Below are positions 32,236 to 44,112 of a stretch of 64,000 nucleotides of DNA, piece after piece. A program made the translations under genes and the position numbers. The stretch covers positions 248,001 to 312,000 of the forward strand of contig NZ_CP010552.1 in the NCBI RefSeq assembly GCF_001293165.1, given 5' to 3'. The stretch comes from Candidatus Thioglobus autotrophicus (GTDB lineage Bacteria > Pseudomonadota > Gammaproteobacteria > PS1 > Pseudothioglobaceae). The notes below the pieces were generated by a model. It did not search any database. It was not told the origin of the DNA and saw only the letters and a program-made list of their open reading frames with translations. Position 1 is the first letter of the stretch; the number at the start of each line of letters is the position of its first letter.

Positions 32236-33231
32236 ATGTTGCGTCTATTTATCCTTCTTTCAGTCACGTTAATATCGCTCTCCTCTCAAGCAAAACTCGC
32301 CAATGGTTTGTATGCAAACCTGCATACTAATCAAGGCGATATTATTGTTCAACTTGAATTTGAAAAAACCCCGCTAACGGTTATTAATTTTGTGGGCTTG
32401 GCCGAGGGTAAAAAACACTCAAATATTCAAACTGGCAAACCTTTTTATAATGGCTTAAAGTTTCACCGTGTGATTGATAATTTCATGATTCAAGGAGGTG
32501 ACCCAAAGGGCAATGGTACGGGTGGTCCAGGATATCAATTTAACGATGAAATTACCGATTTAACGCATGATCGCGAGGGTATTTTATCCATGGCAAATTC
32601 TGGCCCAAATACCAACGGCTCGCAATTTTTTATTACTCATTTGGCAACCCCACACCTAGACGGCAAGCACACGGTTTTTGGCAATGTGGTTAAAGGTATG
32701 AGTGTGGTTAATAAAATTAAGCAAGACGATTTTATCCGCAAAGTAAAAATTATTCGTGTTGGTGAAAAAGCACAAAATTTCAAAACGGATGAAGCAGCCT
32801 TTAAGGCAGAAAATGCCGCATATGCCAATAAAGAGCAACAAAAAATTGCCGCCAAAAAGGCTAAATTTCTAGCATTTGCAACTGCCAACTATCCACAGGC
32901 AAAAATCACTGATCAAGGTTATTTTGTAGAGGTTAATCAAAATGGTGGTGGTGATACACCCAATCAAGGTGACTTAGTCAAAGTTAGCCTTTCAATTGAT
33001 CTAGATGATGGCACTAATATGCGCCAAGCTGGAGAGCCTTTGCCTTTTGCTGCAGGATCTGGCTCCATTATCAGTATTATTGATACCTCAGTTTTAACCA
33101 TGAAAGTTGGTGAAAAACGCACTTTGATTGCGCCTTACTATCAAATTTATGGCGATAGCAAACGTGCCAGTTTATCTACAGAGACTATTTTAATTTTCAA
33201 GCTAGAACTACTCTCCATTAACGACATCTAA
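32236..33231 (+). CDS. Exported peptidyl-prolyl isomerase, cyclophilin-FKBP fusion
   Basis: Signal peptide [19 protein letters not shown], then a cyclophilin domain (about residues 25-175) with [25 protein letters not shown] and [25 protein letters not shown]-type motifs. A charged Ala/Lys-rich linker (about 180-215) leads to a C-terminal FKBP-like domain (about 225-331): [19 protein letters not shown], then [19 protein letters not shown]. The two isomerase folds in one periplasmic protein are uncommon. The FKBP part lacks some aromatic active-site residues, so it may be a binding domain. It is 9 bases from mraY. Confidence 0.85.
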   Translation: MLRLFILLSVTLISLSSQAKLANGLYANLHTNQGDIIVQLEFEKTPLTVINFVGLAEGKKHSNIQTGKPFYNGLKFHRVIDNFMIQGGDPKGNGTGGPGYQFNDEITDLTHDREGILSMANSGPNTNGSQFFITHLATPHLDGKHTVFGNVVKGMSVVNKIKQDDFIRKVKIIRVGEKAQNFKTDEAAFKAENAAYANKEQQKIAAKKAKFLAFATANYPQAKITDQGYFVEVNQNGGGDTPNQGDLVKVSLSIDLDDGTNMRQAGEPLPFAAGSGSIISIIDTSVLTMKVGEKRTLIAPYYQIYGDSKRASLSTETILIFKLELLSINDI

Positions 33232-33240
33232 TAATTTATT

Positions 33241-34326
33241 ATGTTTTTAGAATTACTCGCTCTTTTAGTACAACTTGATCCTGGTTTTGGCGTTCTTAAC
33301 TACCTAACGCTCAGAGCCGTCTTGGCCATGTTGGCTGCCTTATTAATTAGCCTTGCACTGGGGCACTATTTTATTAATAAATTACATCAATACCAAATTG
33401 GTCAAGTGGTTAGAGCTGATGGTCCAAAATCACATTTGAGTAAAACAGGCACGCCAACTATGGGCGGCGTCATGATTCTTTTTTCTTTTATCATTAGTTC
33501 ACTGGTATGGGGCGATTGGTCTAGTTTGTATCTATGGATTGTGCTCGCTACCGCTGTTATTTTTGGCGCCGTTGGGTTTACAGATGACTATCTCAAAATC
33601 AAACGTAAAACCTCGGATGGGCTAAGCTCTCGCCAAAAAATACTTGGTCAATCACTTGGTGCTGTGGTGATTGGACTATGGATAGCCTTAAGCATAACCG
33701 ACCCCATTCAAACCGAACTTCTGATTCCTTTTGTTAAGGATGTTACTATGCCGCTTGGCCTTATCGGGTTTTTACTACTAGCTTACCTTGTTATTGTTGG
33801 CTCTTCCAATGCGGTCAACCTCACAGACGGACTAGACGGACTTGCCATTATGCCGGTCATTCTTATTTCTAGTGCTTTAGCTTTATTTGCCTATATTAGT
33901 GGCAACTACAATTTTTCAAACTATCTGAATATGCCATTCATGCCTGGCACTGGCGAACTATTCGTCATTTGTAGTGCGCTTGTGGGTGCTGGGCTAGGCT
34001 TCTTATGGTTTAACACTTACCCTGCTGAAATCTTCATGGGTGATGTAGGCTCTTTAGCACTAGGTGCTATTTTGGCGGTAATCGCTATTTTATTACGTCA
34101 AGAGATTTTACTCTTTATTATGGGCGGTGTTTTTGTCGCCGAAACTCTCTCTGTAATTATCCAAGTAGCTTATTACAAGCGTACCAAAAAACGCTTCTTT
34201 TTAATGGCACCTATTCATCATCATTTTGAGCAAAAAGGCATGTCAGAGCCTAAAATTATTGTGCGCTTTTGGATGGTTACCTTAATCTTAGTACTCGTTA
34301 GTCTTGCTTCGATCAAGATACGTTAA
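33241..34326 (+). CDS. mraY: Phospho-N-acetylmuramoyl-pentapeptide transferase
   Basis: Makes lipid I in the inner membrane, first membrane step of peptidoglycan synthesis. 361 residues and about ten membrane segments. Catalytic-site motifs: [34 protein letters not shown], and [10 protein letters not shown]. It is not in a dcw cluster: neighbours are an isomerase gene and a dCMP deaminase gene, so the usual murE-murF-mraY-murD order is broken here. Confidence 0.96.
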   Translation: MFLELLALLVQLDPGFGVLNYLTLRAVLAMLAALLISLALGHYFINKLHQYQIGQVVRADGPKSHLSKTGTPTMGGVMILFSFIISSLVWGDWSSLYLWIVLATAVIFGAVGFTDDYLKIKRKTSDGLSSRQKILGQSLGAVVIGLWIALSITDPIQTELLIPFVKDVTMPLGLIGFLLLAYLVIVGSSNAVNLTDGLDGLAIMPVILISSALALFAYISGNYNFSNYLNMPFMPGTGELFVICSALVGAGLGFLWFNTYPAEIFMGDVGSLALGAILAVIAILLRQEILLFIMGGVFVAETLSVIIQVAYYKRTKKRFFLMAPIHHHFEQKGMSEPKIIVRFWMVTLILVLVSLASIKIR

Positions 34327-34335
34327 AATACACAG

Positions 34336-34779
34336 ATGAATAAATGGGATCAGCGTTATTTAGCACTTGCCAAAGAGGTTTCTACTTGGTCAAAAGACCC
34401 GTCCACTCAAGTGGGTGCAGTGACTGTTGGCAGCAAAAAAGAGGTGCTATCTCAAGGATTTAACGGCTTTCCTCGTGGCATTAATGATAGCGATGAACGC
34501 TACAATAACCGCGACATTAAATACCAGTTGGTTGTTCATGCTGAAATGAATGCCATTTACAATGCCACCTACTCCGGCACTTCTCTTGATGGTGCCACGC
34601 TTTATGTCTACGGCTTGCCAATTTGCTCAGAATGCGCCAAGGGTATCATTCAGGTAGGCATTAAAAAGGTCGTGGTTGAAAAATCTAAAGAACTTGATAA
34701 CTGGAATGAAAGCGTTCAACTCTCGCAAAAAATGTTTGATGAAGCAGGTGTTGAATTAATTATTAACCCTAAAAACTAA
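34336..34779 (+). CDS. Deoxycytidylate deaminase-like protein
   Basis: Zinc deaminase of the ComEB/dCMP deaminase group, 147 residues. Motif [10 protein letters not shown] carries the zinc His and catalytic Glu, and [10 protein letters not shown] the two zinc cysteines. [26 protein letters not shown] is also typical. It would convert dCMP to dUMP for thymidylate synthesis. Sits 9 bases after mraY and 2 bases before prfC, so co-transcribed with both. Confidence 0.88.
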   Translation: MNKWDQRYLALAKEVSTWSKDPSTQVGAVTVGSKKEVLSQGFNGFPRGINDSDERYNNRDIKYQLVVHAEMNAIYNATYSGTSLDGATLYVYGLPICSECAKGIIQVGIKKVVVEKSKELDNWNESVQLSQKMFDEAGVELIINPKN

Positions 34780-34781
34780 CT

Positions 34782-36350
34782 ATGTCTGAAGTCTCTAAAC
34801 GCCGCACGTTCGCGATTATTTCTCATCCAGACGCGGGTAAAACCACCGTCACTGAAAAACTACTTTTATATGCGGGTGCAATTAAAACAGCGGGTAGTGT
34901 TAAAGCCAGAAAAGCCAGTACCCACGCTACGTCTGACTGGATGGAAATGGAAAAAGAAAGAGGTATTTCCATCACCTCATCCATCATGCAATTTGAGTAT
35001 GACAATCACGTCATCAATCTACTTGATACACCAGGACACGAGGATTTCTCTGAAGACACTTACCGCACGCTCACCGCGGTTGACTCAGCACTAATGGTGA
35101 TTGACGTCGCCAAAGGTGTCGAGATGCGCACCATCAAACTCATGGAAGTTTGTCGCCTACGTGATACACCTATTCTCACCTTTATCAACAAACTTGATCG
35201 CGAAGGCAAAGAGCCAATTGATTTAATGGATGAGGTTGAAACTGTCTTAAATATTGAGTGTGCGCCTATTACCTGGCCGATTGGCATGGGTAAGCGCTTC
35301 AAAGGCGTAGTACATTTACTCGAAGATAAAGTTTACTTATACGAAACGGGTAAGAACTCTGAGATTGGCGAGAATATTATTATTGAAGGTGTTGACAATC
35401 CAGAGCTGGATAATATTCTTGGTACTGATGTTGCAAGCGAAATGCGCGACGAGGTAGAGCTCATTAGTGAAACCACCACGCCATTTGATTTAGAAGCGTT
35501 TTTATCCGGCAAACAAACGCCGGTATTTTTTGGATCAGCCATTTCAAACTTTGGTATTCAAAATTTACTCGATGGCTTTATTGAGTATGCACCAACCCCA
35601 AAAAATAGAGAGTCAAATGTTCGCGAAGTAACACCTGATGAAAACAAACTCACCGGATTTGTCTTTAAAATTCAAGCTAACATGGATCCCAAACACCATG
35701 ATCGCCTAGCCTTTATGCGCATTGTTAGCGGCGAATACAAAAAAGGTATGAAGGTTTTGCAAGTTGCCACGGGCAAACAAATTAAGATTGCCAATGCGGT
35801 TACCTTTATGTCGCGCGAGCGTAGTTCGGCTGAAGTGGCTTATGCTGGTGATGTAATCGGTATTCATAACCATGGTGGCATTAGCATTGGTGACACTTTC
35901 ACCCAGGGTGAAAAATTGGAGTTTAAAGGCATTCCTAATTTTGCACCCGAGCTGTTTCGTCGTGCTCAACTCAAAGATCCTCTAAAGGCCAAAGCCCTAC
36001 AAAAAGGCTTAGACCAGCTCTCAGAAGAAGGTGCCACTCAAGTCTTTCGCCCAATTATTAATAGCTCACAAATCTTGGGTGCTGTCGGTATTTTACAATT
36101 TGACGTTGTCGCTCACCGCCTCAAATATGAATACGGCGTAGATTGTCAGTTTGAAACTATTGCTGTGGCCACTGCTCGTTGGGTCACAGGGGATGATAAA
36201 GATATTGAACAATTAAAGGCTAAAGCGGGTAATAATGTCGCGATCGATTCAGCAGGCATGCTTACCTACCTAGCGCCTTCTATGGTGAACCTGCAGCTCA
36301 CTATGGAGCGTCATCCAAATCTAGTATTTTCAGCTACTCGAGAACATTAA
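34782..36350 (+). CDS. prfC: Peptide chain release factor 3
   Basis: Ribosomal GTPase that recycles RF1/RF2. G1 [16 protein letters not shown], switch [12 protein letters not shown]3 [14 protein letters not shown]4 NKLDRE and the C-terminal [14 protein letters not shown] and WVTGDDKD. Length 522 fits RF3. Final gene of the group from the isomerase; the DUF6868 gene converges on it with an 8-base gap. Confidence 0.96.
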   Translation: MSEVSKRRTFAIISHPDAGKTTVTEKLLLYAGAIKTAGSVKARKASTHATSDWMEMEKERGISITSSIMQFEYDNHVINLLDTPGHEDFSEDTYRTLTAVDSALMVIDVAKGVEMRTIKLMEVCRLRDTPILTFINKLDREGKEPIDLMDEVETVLNIECAPITWPIGMGKRFKGVVHLLEDKVYLYETGKNSEIGENIIIEGVDNPELDNILGTDVASEMRDEVELISETTTPFDLEAFLSGKQTPVFFGSAISNFGIQNLLDGFIEYAPTPKNRESNVREVTPDENKLTGFVFKIQANMDPKHHDRLAFMRIVSGEYKKGMKVLQVATGKQIKIANAVTFMSRERSSAEVAYAGDVIGIHNHGGISIGDTFTQGEKLEFKGIPNFAPELFRRAQLKDPLKAKALQKGLDQLSEEGATQVFRPIINSSQILGAVGILQFDVVAHRLKYEYGVDCQFETIAVATARWVTGDDKDIEQLKAKAGNNVAIDSAGMLTYLAPSMVNLQLTMERHPNLVFSATREH

Positions 36351-36358
36351 CACCAAGT

Positions 36359-36601
36359 TTAGCTAACTAGCATCAAGGCAAAATAAGGCACTAAATTAAA
36401 GACAACGATCAATAATTTATACAGGCCAATTCCGCCATAATGAATGTTGTTGAAACTTTCATTGGTAATAGATATCCAATAAGTATGCACTTGATACACG
36501 TAATCATGTGCATACTTAATGGCCAACACCCAACTGAGCAATACGGCAATGTTAATCGCCAAACTCCAGCCCAAGAAACTTTGAAAAATTGTTATTGTCA
36601 T
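36359..36601 (-). CDS. Small DUF6868-like membrane protein
   Basis: 80 residues with two hydrophobic segments (about 10-27 and 60-79). The pattern LGWSLAINIAVLLSW...AHDYVYQVHTYWISITNESFNNIHYGGIGLYKLL matches a small inner-membrane family of unknown function. Monocistronic, in the gap between prfC and gyrA. Confidence 0.7.
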   Translation of the reverse strand: MTITIFQSFLGWSLAINIAVLLSWVLAIKYAHDYVYQVHTYWISITNESFNNIHYGGIGLYKLLIVVFNLVPYFALMLVS

Positions 36602-36710
36602 GACTATTACCTCGCTAATTCACTAACTTTTATTATAAATTTATTAAAAAAAAATCGAAAATTTTAATACTAAACCGCCTCCTGCCTAAGAATACCATTT
36701 ATTTATGTAA

Positions 36711-36738
36711 AAAAAATGCCACTTAATTAAGTGGCATT
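36711..36738 (-). terminator. Terminator of gyrA
   Basis: Stem AAATGCCACTTAA / TTAAGTGGCATTT, followed on the minus strand by a T-run, 25 bases after the gyrA stop. Confidence 0.9.
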
Positions 36739-36763
36739 TCGATGAGATGGCTTTAAAGAAGTT

Positions 36764-39355
36764 TTACGATTCTTCAGACATCTCTTGTGTGTCAGAATCA
36801 TCATCTTCTGTTTCAGCAATTTTTGCCACAGAAACTAACTTCTCTCCTTTAGAAATGTTAATGAGTGTTACACCTTGAGTATTACGACCAATAACCGATA
36901 CATCAGCCGCTCGAGCTCGAACCAATGTGCCTTTATTGGAAATCAACATCATTTCATCTTCGTCAGTCACTTGAATAGCGCCTACTACCTTGCCATTGCG
37001 ATCAGAGGTTTTGATCGAGATAACACCCGAACCACCACGTGCTTGAGAGCGGTACTCTTCCAGCTCAGTACGCTTACCATAGCCTTTTTCAGTAGCTGTT
37101 AGAATAGGGCTTGATTCATCTGCCACAATCGCAGAGACGATCTCGTCATTAACCAATTTCATGCCGCGAACACCAATGGCGGTACGACCGACTGCACGTA
37201 CATCGGCCTCTTTGAATCGAATCGATTTACCGTTCGCAGAGAACAACATAATATCGTTTTCACCGGAAGTAATTTCAACCCCAACTAGCTTATCGCCATC
37301 TCTAAGTTCAATGGCGATAATACCGCCTTTTCTCGGACGGGCAAAATTTGTTAGCGAGGTTTTCTTACACGTTCCACTACTAGTCACCATAAAGACAAAC
37401 TGATCGTCGCTGAACTCAGATACTGGCAAGATGGCGTTAATTACTTCGTCTTTTTCTAGTGGTAATAAATTAATAATTGGCTTACCTTTAGCGGTTCGAG
37501 ATGCCATTGGCAACTCATAAACCTTAAGCCAATGCACCTTACCTGCAGAAGAAAAACACAAGACAGTATCATGAGAATTGGCAACAAATAGCTGGTCAAC
37601 AAAATCCTCATCTTTCATTTTGGTAGCTGCCTTACCCTTGCCACCACGACGCTGAGCTTGATAATCACTGAGTGATTGTGCCTTAACATAACCACCATGT
37701 GACAAAGTAACCACGCGATCTTCTTGAGCAATCAGATCTTCAAGAGTCAGATCAATTTTATGTTCGATAATTTGAGTCATTCGTGCAGTTGCAAACTCAT
37801 CACGAATGGTAATTAGCTCATCGCGAATCACTTGCATAAGACGATCTGGATTTTGCAAAATATCAAGCAGGTATTTAATACGCTCTAATAATTCATTGAA
37901 TTCGTCAAATATCTTGTCTTTTTCAAGACCCGTTAGACGATGAAGCTTAAGATCAAGAATGGCCTGTGCTTGCTTATCTGATAACTGATAATCACCACTA
38001 GCTTGCAAACCTAGTTCAGCTGGTAGATCTTCTGGCTTAAACATGGCCATATCGCGATCACCAATAAGCTCTTTAATGACCGAACCTTGCCAAGTTTTTG
38101 CTACTAAAGCCGCCTTGGCTTCTGTTGGATTTTGTGCTGTTTTGATTAGCCTAATAATGTCGTCAATATTGTGCAGTGCTACTGACAAACCTTCCAAAAG
38201 ATGAGCGCGATTTCTCGCTTTGTTTAGGTCAAAAATAGATCGACGCGTCACCACATCTCTTCGATGTGCAATAAACGCTTCTAAGATATCCTTAAGCTTC
38301 ATCAGTTTAGGCATGCCTTTATCAATCGCCACCATATTAATACCAAATACAGTCTGCATTTCGGTGAGCTTGTATAGGTTGTTAAGCATTACCTCTGGCA
38401 CTTCACCACGACGCAGCTCGATCACCATACGCATACCATCTTTATCAGACTCATCTCTAAGACCGGTGATACCGTCAACACGCTTATCTTTAACCAATTC
38501 TGCAATCTTGCCAATTAATCTTGCTTTGTTAACCTGATAAGGCAGCTCAGTGACCACAATACTTTGCTTATCCTCGCCTTCTACATGCGACACCGATCGA
38601 AGGTAAATTTTGCCTTTGCCGGTTTCATAGGCTTGGCGAATACCACTAGCACCATTAATAATCCCCGCGGTTGGGAAATCTGGGCCCGGCATAACACTCA
38701 ATAATTCATCAATCGTAACATCTTCATTGTCAATTGTTTTTAGACAAGCCTCAACCACTTCACGTAAATTATGTGGCGGGATGTTGGTAGCCATACCCAC
38801 GGCAATACCTGATGAGCCATTAACCAAAAGGTTTGGCACGCGAGTTGGTAAAACGCTTGGCTCTGATTCTGAGCCATCGTAGTTATCATTGTAATCAACC
38901 GTATCTTTTTCAAGATCGCGCAACAACTCATGAGAGAGTTTGGTCATGCGGATTTCTGTGTAACGCATGGCTGCTGCTGAATCGCCGTCAACCGAACCAA
39001 AGTTACCTTGACCATCTACTAAGATATTACGCATTGAGAATGGTTGCGCCATTCTTACAATGGTGTCGTATACAGCAGTATCGCCATGTGGATGATACTT
39101 ACCAATTACGTCACCGACAATACGGGCTGATTTTTTGTAAGATTTGTTGTAGTCGTTACCGAGTACGTCCATTGCGTATAGTACGCGTCGGTGAACTGGT
39201 TTTAGACCGTCTCGAACATCAGGTAATGCGCGCCCCACAATAACACTCATGGCGTACTCCAAATAGGAATCACGCATTTCATCTTCAATAGTAACGATTG
39301 GGAAATTCGGCTCGAAAACTTCTGGACTTTCAGTGTTCAACGTATCATCTGACAT
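36764..39355 (-). CDS. gyrA: DNA gyrase subunit A
   Basis: Breakage-reunion subunit of gyrase. 863 residues. Winged-helix and catalytic region: [20 protein letters not shown] with Thr at the place of E. coli Ser83, and [10 protein letters not shown] with the active-site Tyr. The C-terminal beta-pinwheel carries the GyrA box QRRGGKGK, which distinguishes it from ParC. Acidic tail ([16 protein letters not shown]). Separate from parC by about 2.4 kb. Confidence 0.97.
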   Translation of the reverse strand: MSDDTLNTESPEVFEPNFPIVTIEDEMRDSYLEYAMSVIVGRALPDVRDGLKPVHRRVLYAMDVLGNDYNKSYKKSARIVGDVIGKYHPHGDTAVYDTIVRMAQPFSMRNILVDGQGNFGSVDGDSAAAMRYTEIRMTKLSHELLRDLEKDTVDYNDNYDGSESEPSVLPTRVPNLLVNGSSGIAVGMATNIPPHNLREVVEACLKTIDNEDVTIDELLSVMPGPDFPTAGIINGASGIRQAYETGKGKIYLRSVSHVEGEDKQSIVVTELPYQVNKARLIGKIAELVKDKRVDGITGLRDESDKDGMRMVIELRRGEVPEVMLNNLYKLTEMQTVFGINMVAIDKGMPKLMKLKDILEAFIAHRRDVVTRRSIFDLNKARNRAHLLEGLSVALHNIDDIIRLIKTAQNPTEAKAALVAKTWQGSVIKELIGDRDMAMFKPEDLPAELGLQASGDYQLSDKQAQAILDLKLHRLTGLEKDKIFDEFNELLERIKYLLDILQNPDRLMQVIRDELITIRDEFATARMTQIIEHKIDLTLEDLIAQEDRVVTLSHGGYVKAQSLSDYQAQRRGGKGKAATKMKDEDFVDQLFVANSHDTVLCFSSAGKVHWLKVYELPMASRTAKGKPIINLLPLEKDEVINAILPVSEFSDDQFVFMVTSSGTCKKTSLTNFARPRKGGIIAIELRDGDKLVGVEITSGENDIMLFSANGKSIRFKEADVRAVGRTAIGVRGMKLVNDEIVSAIVADESSPILTATEKGYGKRTELEEYRSQARGGSGVISIKTSDRNGKVVGAIQVTDEDEMMLISNKGTLVRARAADVSVIGRNTQGVTLINISKGEKLVSVAKIAETEDDDSDTQEMSEES

Positions 39356-39485
39356 ACAAAAAATTGCTTAATTAAACGAGCTTTTATTGTACCCTAAACG
39401 GCTGAATTATCACACTAAAAATGTGTAAATAAGATGGGAATTTTAGAAAAAATTTAAACCAGTAAAGCTGTGTTAAATCAAATAC

Positions 39486-40541
39486 TTAGGTATTTTTAGT
39501 GTGTACAGATTGTGCCAGCATTTTAAGCAAAGTTTCAGTATCTTCCCAGTTAATACAACTGTCAGTGACACTAACGCCATATTCAAGCGAATCTAAAGGT
39601 CCAATCGCTTGATTGCCTTCGTTAATATTCGACTCAATCATCACGCCAAATATTTTGTCAGAACCCGATGCAATCTGCTCTGCGACATTTGCGCCTACTT
39701 TCAGTTGATTTTTAAATTGCTTCTCGCTATTGGCATGAGAAAAATCAACCATGACACGATGATTCAAACCTTCGCTTAATAGTTGCTCTGAGGCACTGTC
39801 AACATGCTTTTCTTCGTAATTAGTACCGTCAGAACCACCACGCAGGATAATGTGTGTACTTTCGTTGCCTGAGGAAGTGTAATGACTCACGCCACCTTCT
39901 TTATTAACCGATAATAAATGATGCGGACTGCAAGCTGATTTAATCGCATCAATCGCAATTCTCAGTGAGCCAGTCGTGCCATTTTTAAAGCCCACTGGGC
40001 AAGATAAGGCAGAGGCTAATTCACGATGCGATTGGCTTTCGGTAGTACGCGCACCAATAGCACCCCAAGAAATTAAATCAGAGATGTATTGTGGGGTGAT
40101 AAGATCAAGATACTCTACCGCAACTGGCATATCTATGTCAGCAATATCTGTAAGCAAATGACGGGCAATTTGCAGCCCTTTGTCAATATTGAAGCTTTCA
40201 TCTAGATCGGGATCGTTAATTAAGCCCTTCCAACCAATGGTGGTACGTGGCTTTTCAAAATACACACGCATTACAATAAATAAATCTTCTTTAAGCTCTT
40301 CGCGTAATGTGGCTAATTTTTTTGCATATTCACGCGCAGCAACAGAATCATGAATAGAACAAGGCCCAACGATTACCATCAGGCGCTTATCTTGACCCAT
40401 TAAAATATTAGCAATGGTTTCGCGTGCTTGAAAAATACCGACTGAACCCTGCTCACTTAAAGGGTATTGCCCCATAAGATCATTAGGCGCCATAATTGGC
40501 GCACTTGAGGTAATTCTTAAATTGTCAGTATTGTATTTCAT
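39486..40541 (-). CDS. 3-deoxy-7-phosphoheptulonate synthase (DAHP synthase)
   Basis: Joins phosphoenolpyruvate and erythrose 4-phosphate, first step of the shikimate pathway. Class I enzyme: VGPCSIHDSVAAREYA, RVYFEKPRTTIGWKGLINDPDLDESF, WGAIGARTTESQSHREL and VMVDFSHANSEKQ. Length 351 is as in AroF/G/H of E. coli. Which aromatic amino acid inhibits it cannot be decided safely, so no symbol is given. 14 bases after folE2. Confidence 0.94.
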   Translation of the reverse strand: MKYNTDNLRITSSAPIMAPNDLMGQYPLSEQGSVGIFQARETIANILMGQDKRLMVIVGPCSIHDSVAAREYAKKLATLREELKEDLFIVMRVYFEKPRTTIGWKGLINDPDLDESFNIDKGLQIARHLLTDIADIDMPVAVEYLDLITPQYISDLISWGAIGARTTESQSHRELASALSCPVGFKNGTTGSLRIAIDAIKSACSPHHLLSVNKEGGVSHYTSSGNESTHIILRGGSDGTNYEEKHVDSASEQLLSEGLNHRVMVDFSHANSEKQFKNQLKVGANVAEQIASGSDKIFGVMIESNINEGNQAIGPLDSLEYGVSVTDSCINWEDTETLLKMLAQSVHTKNT

Positions 40542-40555
40542 GATTTGGCTATCGT

Positions 40556-41347
40556 TTATTTCTGGTTTTCAATTAATGCGTAAGCTGAGTGATTATGAAT
40601 TGATTCAAAATTTTCTGACTCAAGTCGGTAGTAATCAATATTGTTATTGGCATTCAAATCCACAGCAATATCACGCACTAAATCCTCAACGAATGCAGGG
40701 TTATCATACGCTCTTTCAGTCACAACTTTCTCATCTTCTCGCTTTAGAATGGCATACAATTCACAGGATGCTTTTGTCTCAGCAAGATCGATCAAATCCT
40801 CTAAATACAAAGTTTTTCCAACGGTCGCCTTGGCCTTGATGGTAATGTGAGAGCGCTGGTTATGTGCGCCATATTTTGAAATACTTTTCGAGCAAGGGCA
40901 AAGGCTGGTCACTGGTACCACCACTTTCATCATCACCTCTGTAACACCTTTGTCAAGAGAGCCATATAAAGTCACTTGATAATCCATCATTGATTCAACA
41001 CCTGATGATGGGGCTTTTTTCTTTCGAAAAAATGGAAAATCTAAAATAATATGCGCCGTTTCAGATTCTAATCGATCACGAACTTTCTCAATAATCTTGC
41101 CAAAATTACCACTATCAAACTCGCACGGTCCTTCGTTTAAAATCTGAATAAAACGCGACATATGCGTACCTTTTACATTTTCAGGTAGTGTTACTGTCAT
41201 GGTGAAATTACCCACCGTTGGCGACTTATTACCTTCACGATCTATATACGTAATCGGATGTGAAATATCTTTAATACCCACTCTATCAATAATAATTTGA
41301 CGAGTATCTAGGTTGTTTTGAGTATCAGGTAAATCACAAGATTTCAT
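40556..41347 (-). CDS. folE2: GTP cyclohydrolase FolE2
   Basis: Converts GTP to dihydroneopterin triphosphate using various metals; replaces FolE when zinc is scarce. The 263-residue protein has DREGNKSPTVGNFTMTV, SLCPCSKSISKYGAHNQRS (metal Cys and neighbouring His) and AYDNPAFVEDLVRD. ATG at 41,347 with GGAGG in front gives MKSCDLPD; an upstream in-frame ATG at 41,392 lies inside queD. It is 2 bases after queD, so the pair would supply dihydroneopterin triphosphate to QueD. Confidence 0.93.
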   Translation of the reverse strand: MKSCDLPDTQNNLDTRQIIIDRVGIKDISHPITYIDREGNKSPTVGNFTMTVTLPENVKGTHMSRFIQILNEGPCEFDSGNFGKIIEKVRDRLESETAHIILDFPFFRKKKAPSSGVESMMDYQVTLYGSLDKGVTEVMMKVVVPVTSLCPCSKSISKYGAHNQRSHITIKAKATVGKTLYLEDLIDLAETKASCELYAILKREDEKVVTERAYDNPAFVEDLVRDIAVDLNANNNIDYYRLESENFESIHNHSAYALIENQK

Positions 41348-41349
41348 GA

Positions 41350-41721
41350 TTAATCCTCCGAATAAGTGACAGACGCCCGAAGTGTTTCCCAAATGGTAAC
41401 CTCTTTAACACGAACATCTTGGTTGTTGATTAATTGACCGACTTCTTCATAAAAATATTTAGCAATATTTTCAGCAGTAGGGTTGAGCTCGTCAAAAGGT
41501 GCAACATCATTCAAATATTGATGATCCAGCCTTTTAACGACGACTTTTGTTTGTTGTTTAATTTCTCGAAAATCGATCGCCATGCCAACATCATCTAGCA
41601 CTTTTGAAGCAACAAGTACTTCCACCTGCCAATTATGACCATGCAAGCGGGAGCAATCTCCTGGGTAATTTCTCAGCGAGTGAGCCGAGGCAAAATCTGT
41701 AACAATTTTTAGGACGAACAT
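41350..41721 (-). CDS. queD: 6-carboxy-5,6,7,8-tetrahydropterin synthase
   Basis: Converts dihydroneopterin triphosphate to carboxytetrahydropterin in queuosine synthesis. 123 residues. The catalytic Cys and zinc His are in NYPGDCSRLHGHNWQVEV; the other His is near the N terminus (FASAHSLR), and LDHQYLND plus PTAENIAKYF complete the family. No queC, queE or queF is in the window. A folate-path PTPS role is the alternative, but the Cys-R-L-H-G-H spacing fits QueD. Confidence 0.9.
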   Translation of the reverse strand: MFVLKIVTDFASAHSLRNYPGDCSRLHGHNWQVEVLVASKVLDDVGMAIDFREIKQQTKVVVKRLDHQYLNDVAPFDELNPTAENIAKYFYEEVGQLINNQDVRVKEVTIWETLRASVTYSED

Positions 41722-41796
41722 TTCGGAAAAATTGGCAAAAAGACTAATTATACCTTTGATAGGGGTGTTATTACACCTTGAATCTCCGGGTGATTG

Positions 41797-44034
41797 TTAC
41801 TCAATCGCTTCAAGCGCATCAACACCTTGATAGCCTTTAGGTAGCAAGTTTCCGCGTCGAGCTCTTGAGCCAATGTAATTAGTCAAATCTTGGAATTTAA
41901 TGGTTAAGTGGCGCTTTCCCGCATAAACCTTAAGATTTTGAGTTTCTAACAAGACACAAGTGCTAACAACAAACTCTGCTCTAGCTTTAAGATCTGCAGC
42001 CGGAATTTGGATTAGCTTATTACCCTTGCCTTTAGATAAAACAGGCAACTCAGAAACCAAGAAAACCAATAGTCGGCCGCGATTAGTCACCACAGCAACA
42101 TATTGATTCTCTAAATCATTAACCTTAATAACACTCATCACCTTGGCACCATTTGGCACACTCAACGAAGCCTTGCCCGCTTTTTTCTTTGAGAGTAAAT
42201 CACCAACCGTACCAATAAATCCGTAGCCTGCATCAGATGCTAGCAAAATATGCTGAGCATCATCACCCATCACCACATCAACAAACTCAGCGCCTGTTGG
42301 CGGAGAAAGCCTGCCAGTTAGTGGCTCGCCCTGTCCTCGTGCACTAGGCAGTGAACTCGCTAGTAATGAATAAGAGCGCCCTGTGGTGTCAATAAAAATT
42401 GCATTTTTATTGCTTCTTCCCTGCACACTGGTTAAGTAATTGTCGCCTGATTTATAATTCAACGCTGTTGGATCAATATCGTGACCTTTGGCACTACGCA
42501 CCCAGCCTTTGTCACTCAGCACTACCGTGACATTTTCAGCAGCTACTAGATCATCTTCATTAAATGCCTGTGCAACACTAACGTCCGCTTTAATATAAGA
42601 CCTACGCTCATCACCAAAATCATCAATAATGGCTTTTAGCTCTTTTTTGATATAGGTTTTTAAGCGATTTTCACTCGATAACAGCAACTCTAATTTATCT
42701 TTTTCAGCGGCTAATTCAGCTTGCTCTGATTGAATCTTAACTTCTTCTAGTTTGGCAAGATGGCGTAATTTAAGCTCTAAAATTGCCTCAGCCTGAATTT
42801 CTGTCAATTTAAAGTGTAACATTAAAATTGGTTTTGGCTTATCGTTTTCACGAATAATGGCAATCACTTCATCAATATTTAAGAAAGCCACCAACAAGCC
42901 TTCCAAAATATGCAACCGTGCTAGAATTTTGTCCAGACGGAAATTAAGTCGCTTAGTAACAATTTGAGTTCTATAAACCAGCCACTCTTTCAGCATTGGC
43001 ACCAAAGGCTTAACTTGTGGCTTACCATCTAGACCGATCACGTTCATATTAACGCGATAATTTTTTTCTAAATCAGTAGTGGCAAATAAATGCAGCATCA
43101 AGCTATCGGCATCAACTCGATTAGAGCGTGGCACAATCACAATGCGAGTAGGGTTTTCATGGTCTGATTCATCGCGAATATCATCCACCAATGGTAATTT
43201 TTTAGCGCGCATTTGGCTTGCTATTTGAGCAATAACTTTAGAGCCAGATGTTTGGAAAGGCAGTGTTTCAATAACAATATCACCCTCTTCTTTTTGATAA
43301 GTGGCACGCATCTTAACCGAGCCATGACCCGTTTCATAGATCTGCCTTAAATCTTTTGATGACGATACAATATTGGCGCTGGTTGGATAATCAGGCGCTG
43401 GAATAATTTGCATGATTTCATCTAGATCACTAGAGGGCTTGTCTAATAGCTGAATACAAGCATTCACCACTTCTGTTAAATTATGTGGCGGCACATCTGT
43501 TGCCATACCTACCGCAATACCCGAAGTACCATTGAGCAACAAGTTTGGCACTTGTGCTGGCAAGTTTTTAGGCTCTTGAAGAGATCCGTCAAAATTATCT
43601 GCCCACTCAGCTGTGCCTTGATTAATTTCACTTAATAGTAAATCTGCATAACGAGAAAGCTTACTCTCGGTATAACGCATCGCAGCAAATGATTTTGGAT
43701 CGTCCGGTGCACCCCAGTTTCCTTGGCCATCAATAAACGGATAGCGATAAGAAAATGGCTGAGCCATAAGTACCATCGCCTCATAACAAGCACTATCGCC
43801 ATGCGGATGAAACTTACCTAAAACATCACCTACAGTACGAGCTGATTTTTTAAATTTAGCAGTTGACTTAAGCCCCAGCTCACTCATTGCATAGATGATA
43901 CGGCGTTGTACCGGCTTGAGGCCATCGCCGACAAACGGCAAAGCACGATCAAGAATGACGTACATTGAATAATCAAGATAAGCGCGCTCTGAAAACTCTG
44001 CGACGCTTTGCTGCTCAAGGCCGATTTGGCTCAT
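41797..44034 (-). CDS. parC: DNA topoisomerase IV subunit A
   Basis: Decatenating topoisomerase subunit. 745 residues. [26 protein letters not shown] (Ser and Glu at the positions of E. coli Ser80/Glu84), then [14 protein letters not shown] with the active-site Tyr. The C-terminal domain lacks a GyrA box, which confirms ParC rather than a second GyrA. A 16-bp palindrome (44,055-44,070) lies just upstream. Confidence 0.95.
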   Translation of the reverse strand: MSQIGLEQQSVAEFSERAYLDYSMYVILDRALPFVGDGLKPVQRRIIYAMSELGLKSTAKFKKSARTVGDVLGKFHPHGDSACYEAMVLMAQPFSYRYPFIDGQGNWGAPDDPKSFAAMRYTESKLSRYADLLLSEINQGTAEWADNFDGSLQEPKNLPAQVPNLLLNGTSGIAVGMATDVPPHNLTEVVNACIQLLDKPSSDLDEIMQIIPAPDYPTSANIVSSSKDLRQIYETGHGSVKMRATYQKEEGDIVIETLPFQTSGSKVIAQIASQMRAKKLPLVDDIRDESDHENPTRIVIVPRSNRVDADSLMLHLFATTDLEKNYRVNMNVIGLDGKPQVKPLVPMLKEWLVYRTQIVTKRLNFRLDKILARLHILEGLLVAFLNIDEVIAIIRENDKPKPILMLHFKLTEIQAEAILELKLRHLAKLEEVKIQSEQAELAAEKDKLELLLSSENRLKTYIKKELKAIIDDFGDERRSYIKADVSVAQAFNEDDLVAAENVTVVLSDKGWVRSAKGHDIDPTALNYKSGDNYLTSVQGRSNKNAIFIDTTGRSYSLLASSLPSARGQGEPLTGRLSPPTGAEFVDVVMGDDAQHILLASDAGYGFIGTVGDLLSKKKAGKASLSVPNGAKVMSVIKVNDLENQYVAVVTNRGRLLVFLVSELPVLSKGKGNKLIQIPAADLKARAEFVVSTCVLLETQNLKVYAGKRHLTIKFQDLTNYIGSRARRGNLLPKGYQGVDALEAIE

Positions 44035-44054
44035 TTTCCCCCTGGAAATAACTC

Positions 44055-44070
44055 ACTTTTATATAAAAGT
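44055..44070. promoter_or_regulatory. AT-rich 16-bp palindrome upstream of parC
   Basis: Perfect self-complementary ACTTTTATATAAAAGT in the 78-base gap between gcvP and parC. It could contain a TATAAA -10 box for parC on the minus strand, but its symmetry may be chance in AT-rich sequence. Confidence 0.3.
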
Positions 44071-44112
44071 TTTGAGCTATTTTAATGCAACTTTCAGATG
44101 AGAAAAGCTAAA

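Noticed and set aside
38833-39243. 136-codon open frame opposite gyrA
   Set aside because: Shadow of the conserved gyrA N-terminal region on the other strand; composition is not protein-like.
36764-44034. Recent duplication of gyrA as parC
   Set aside because: The two are ancient paralogues: only the first has a GyrA box, and they differ throughout; proximity is notable but not a new duplication.
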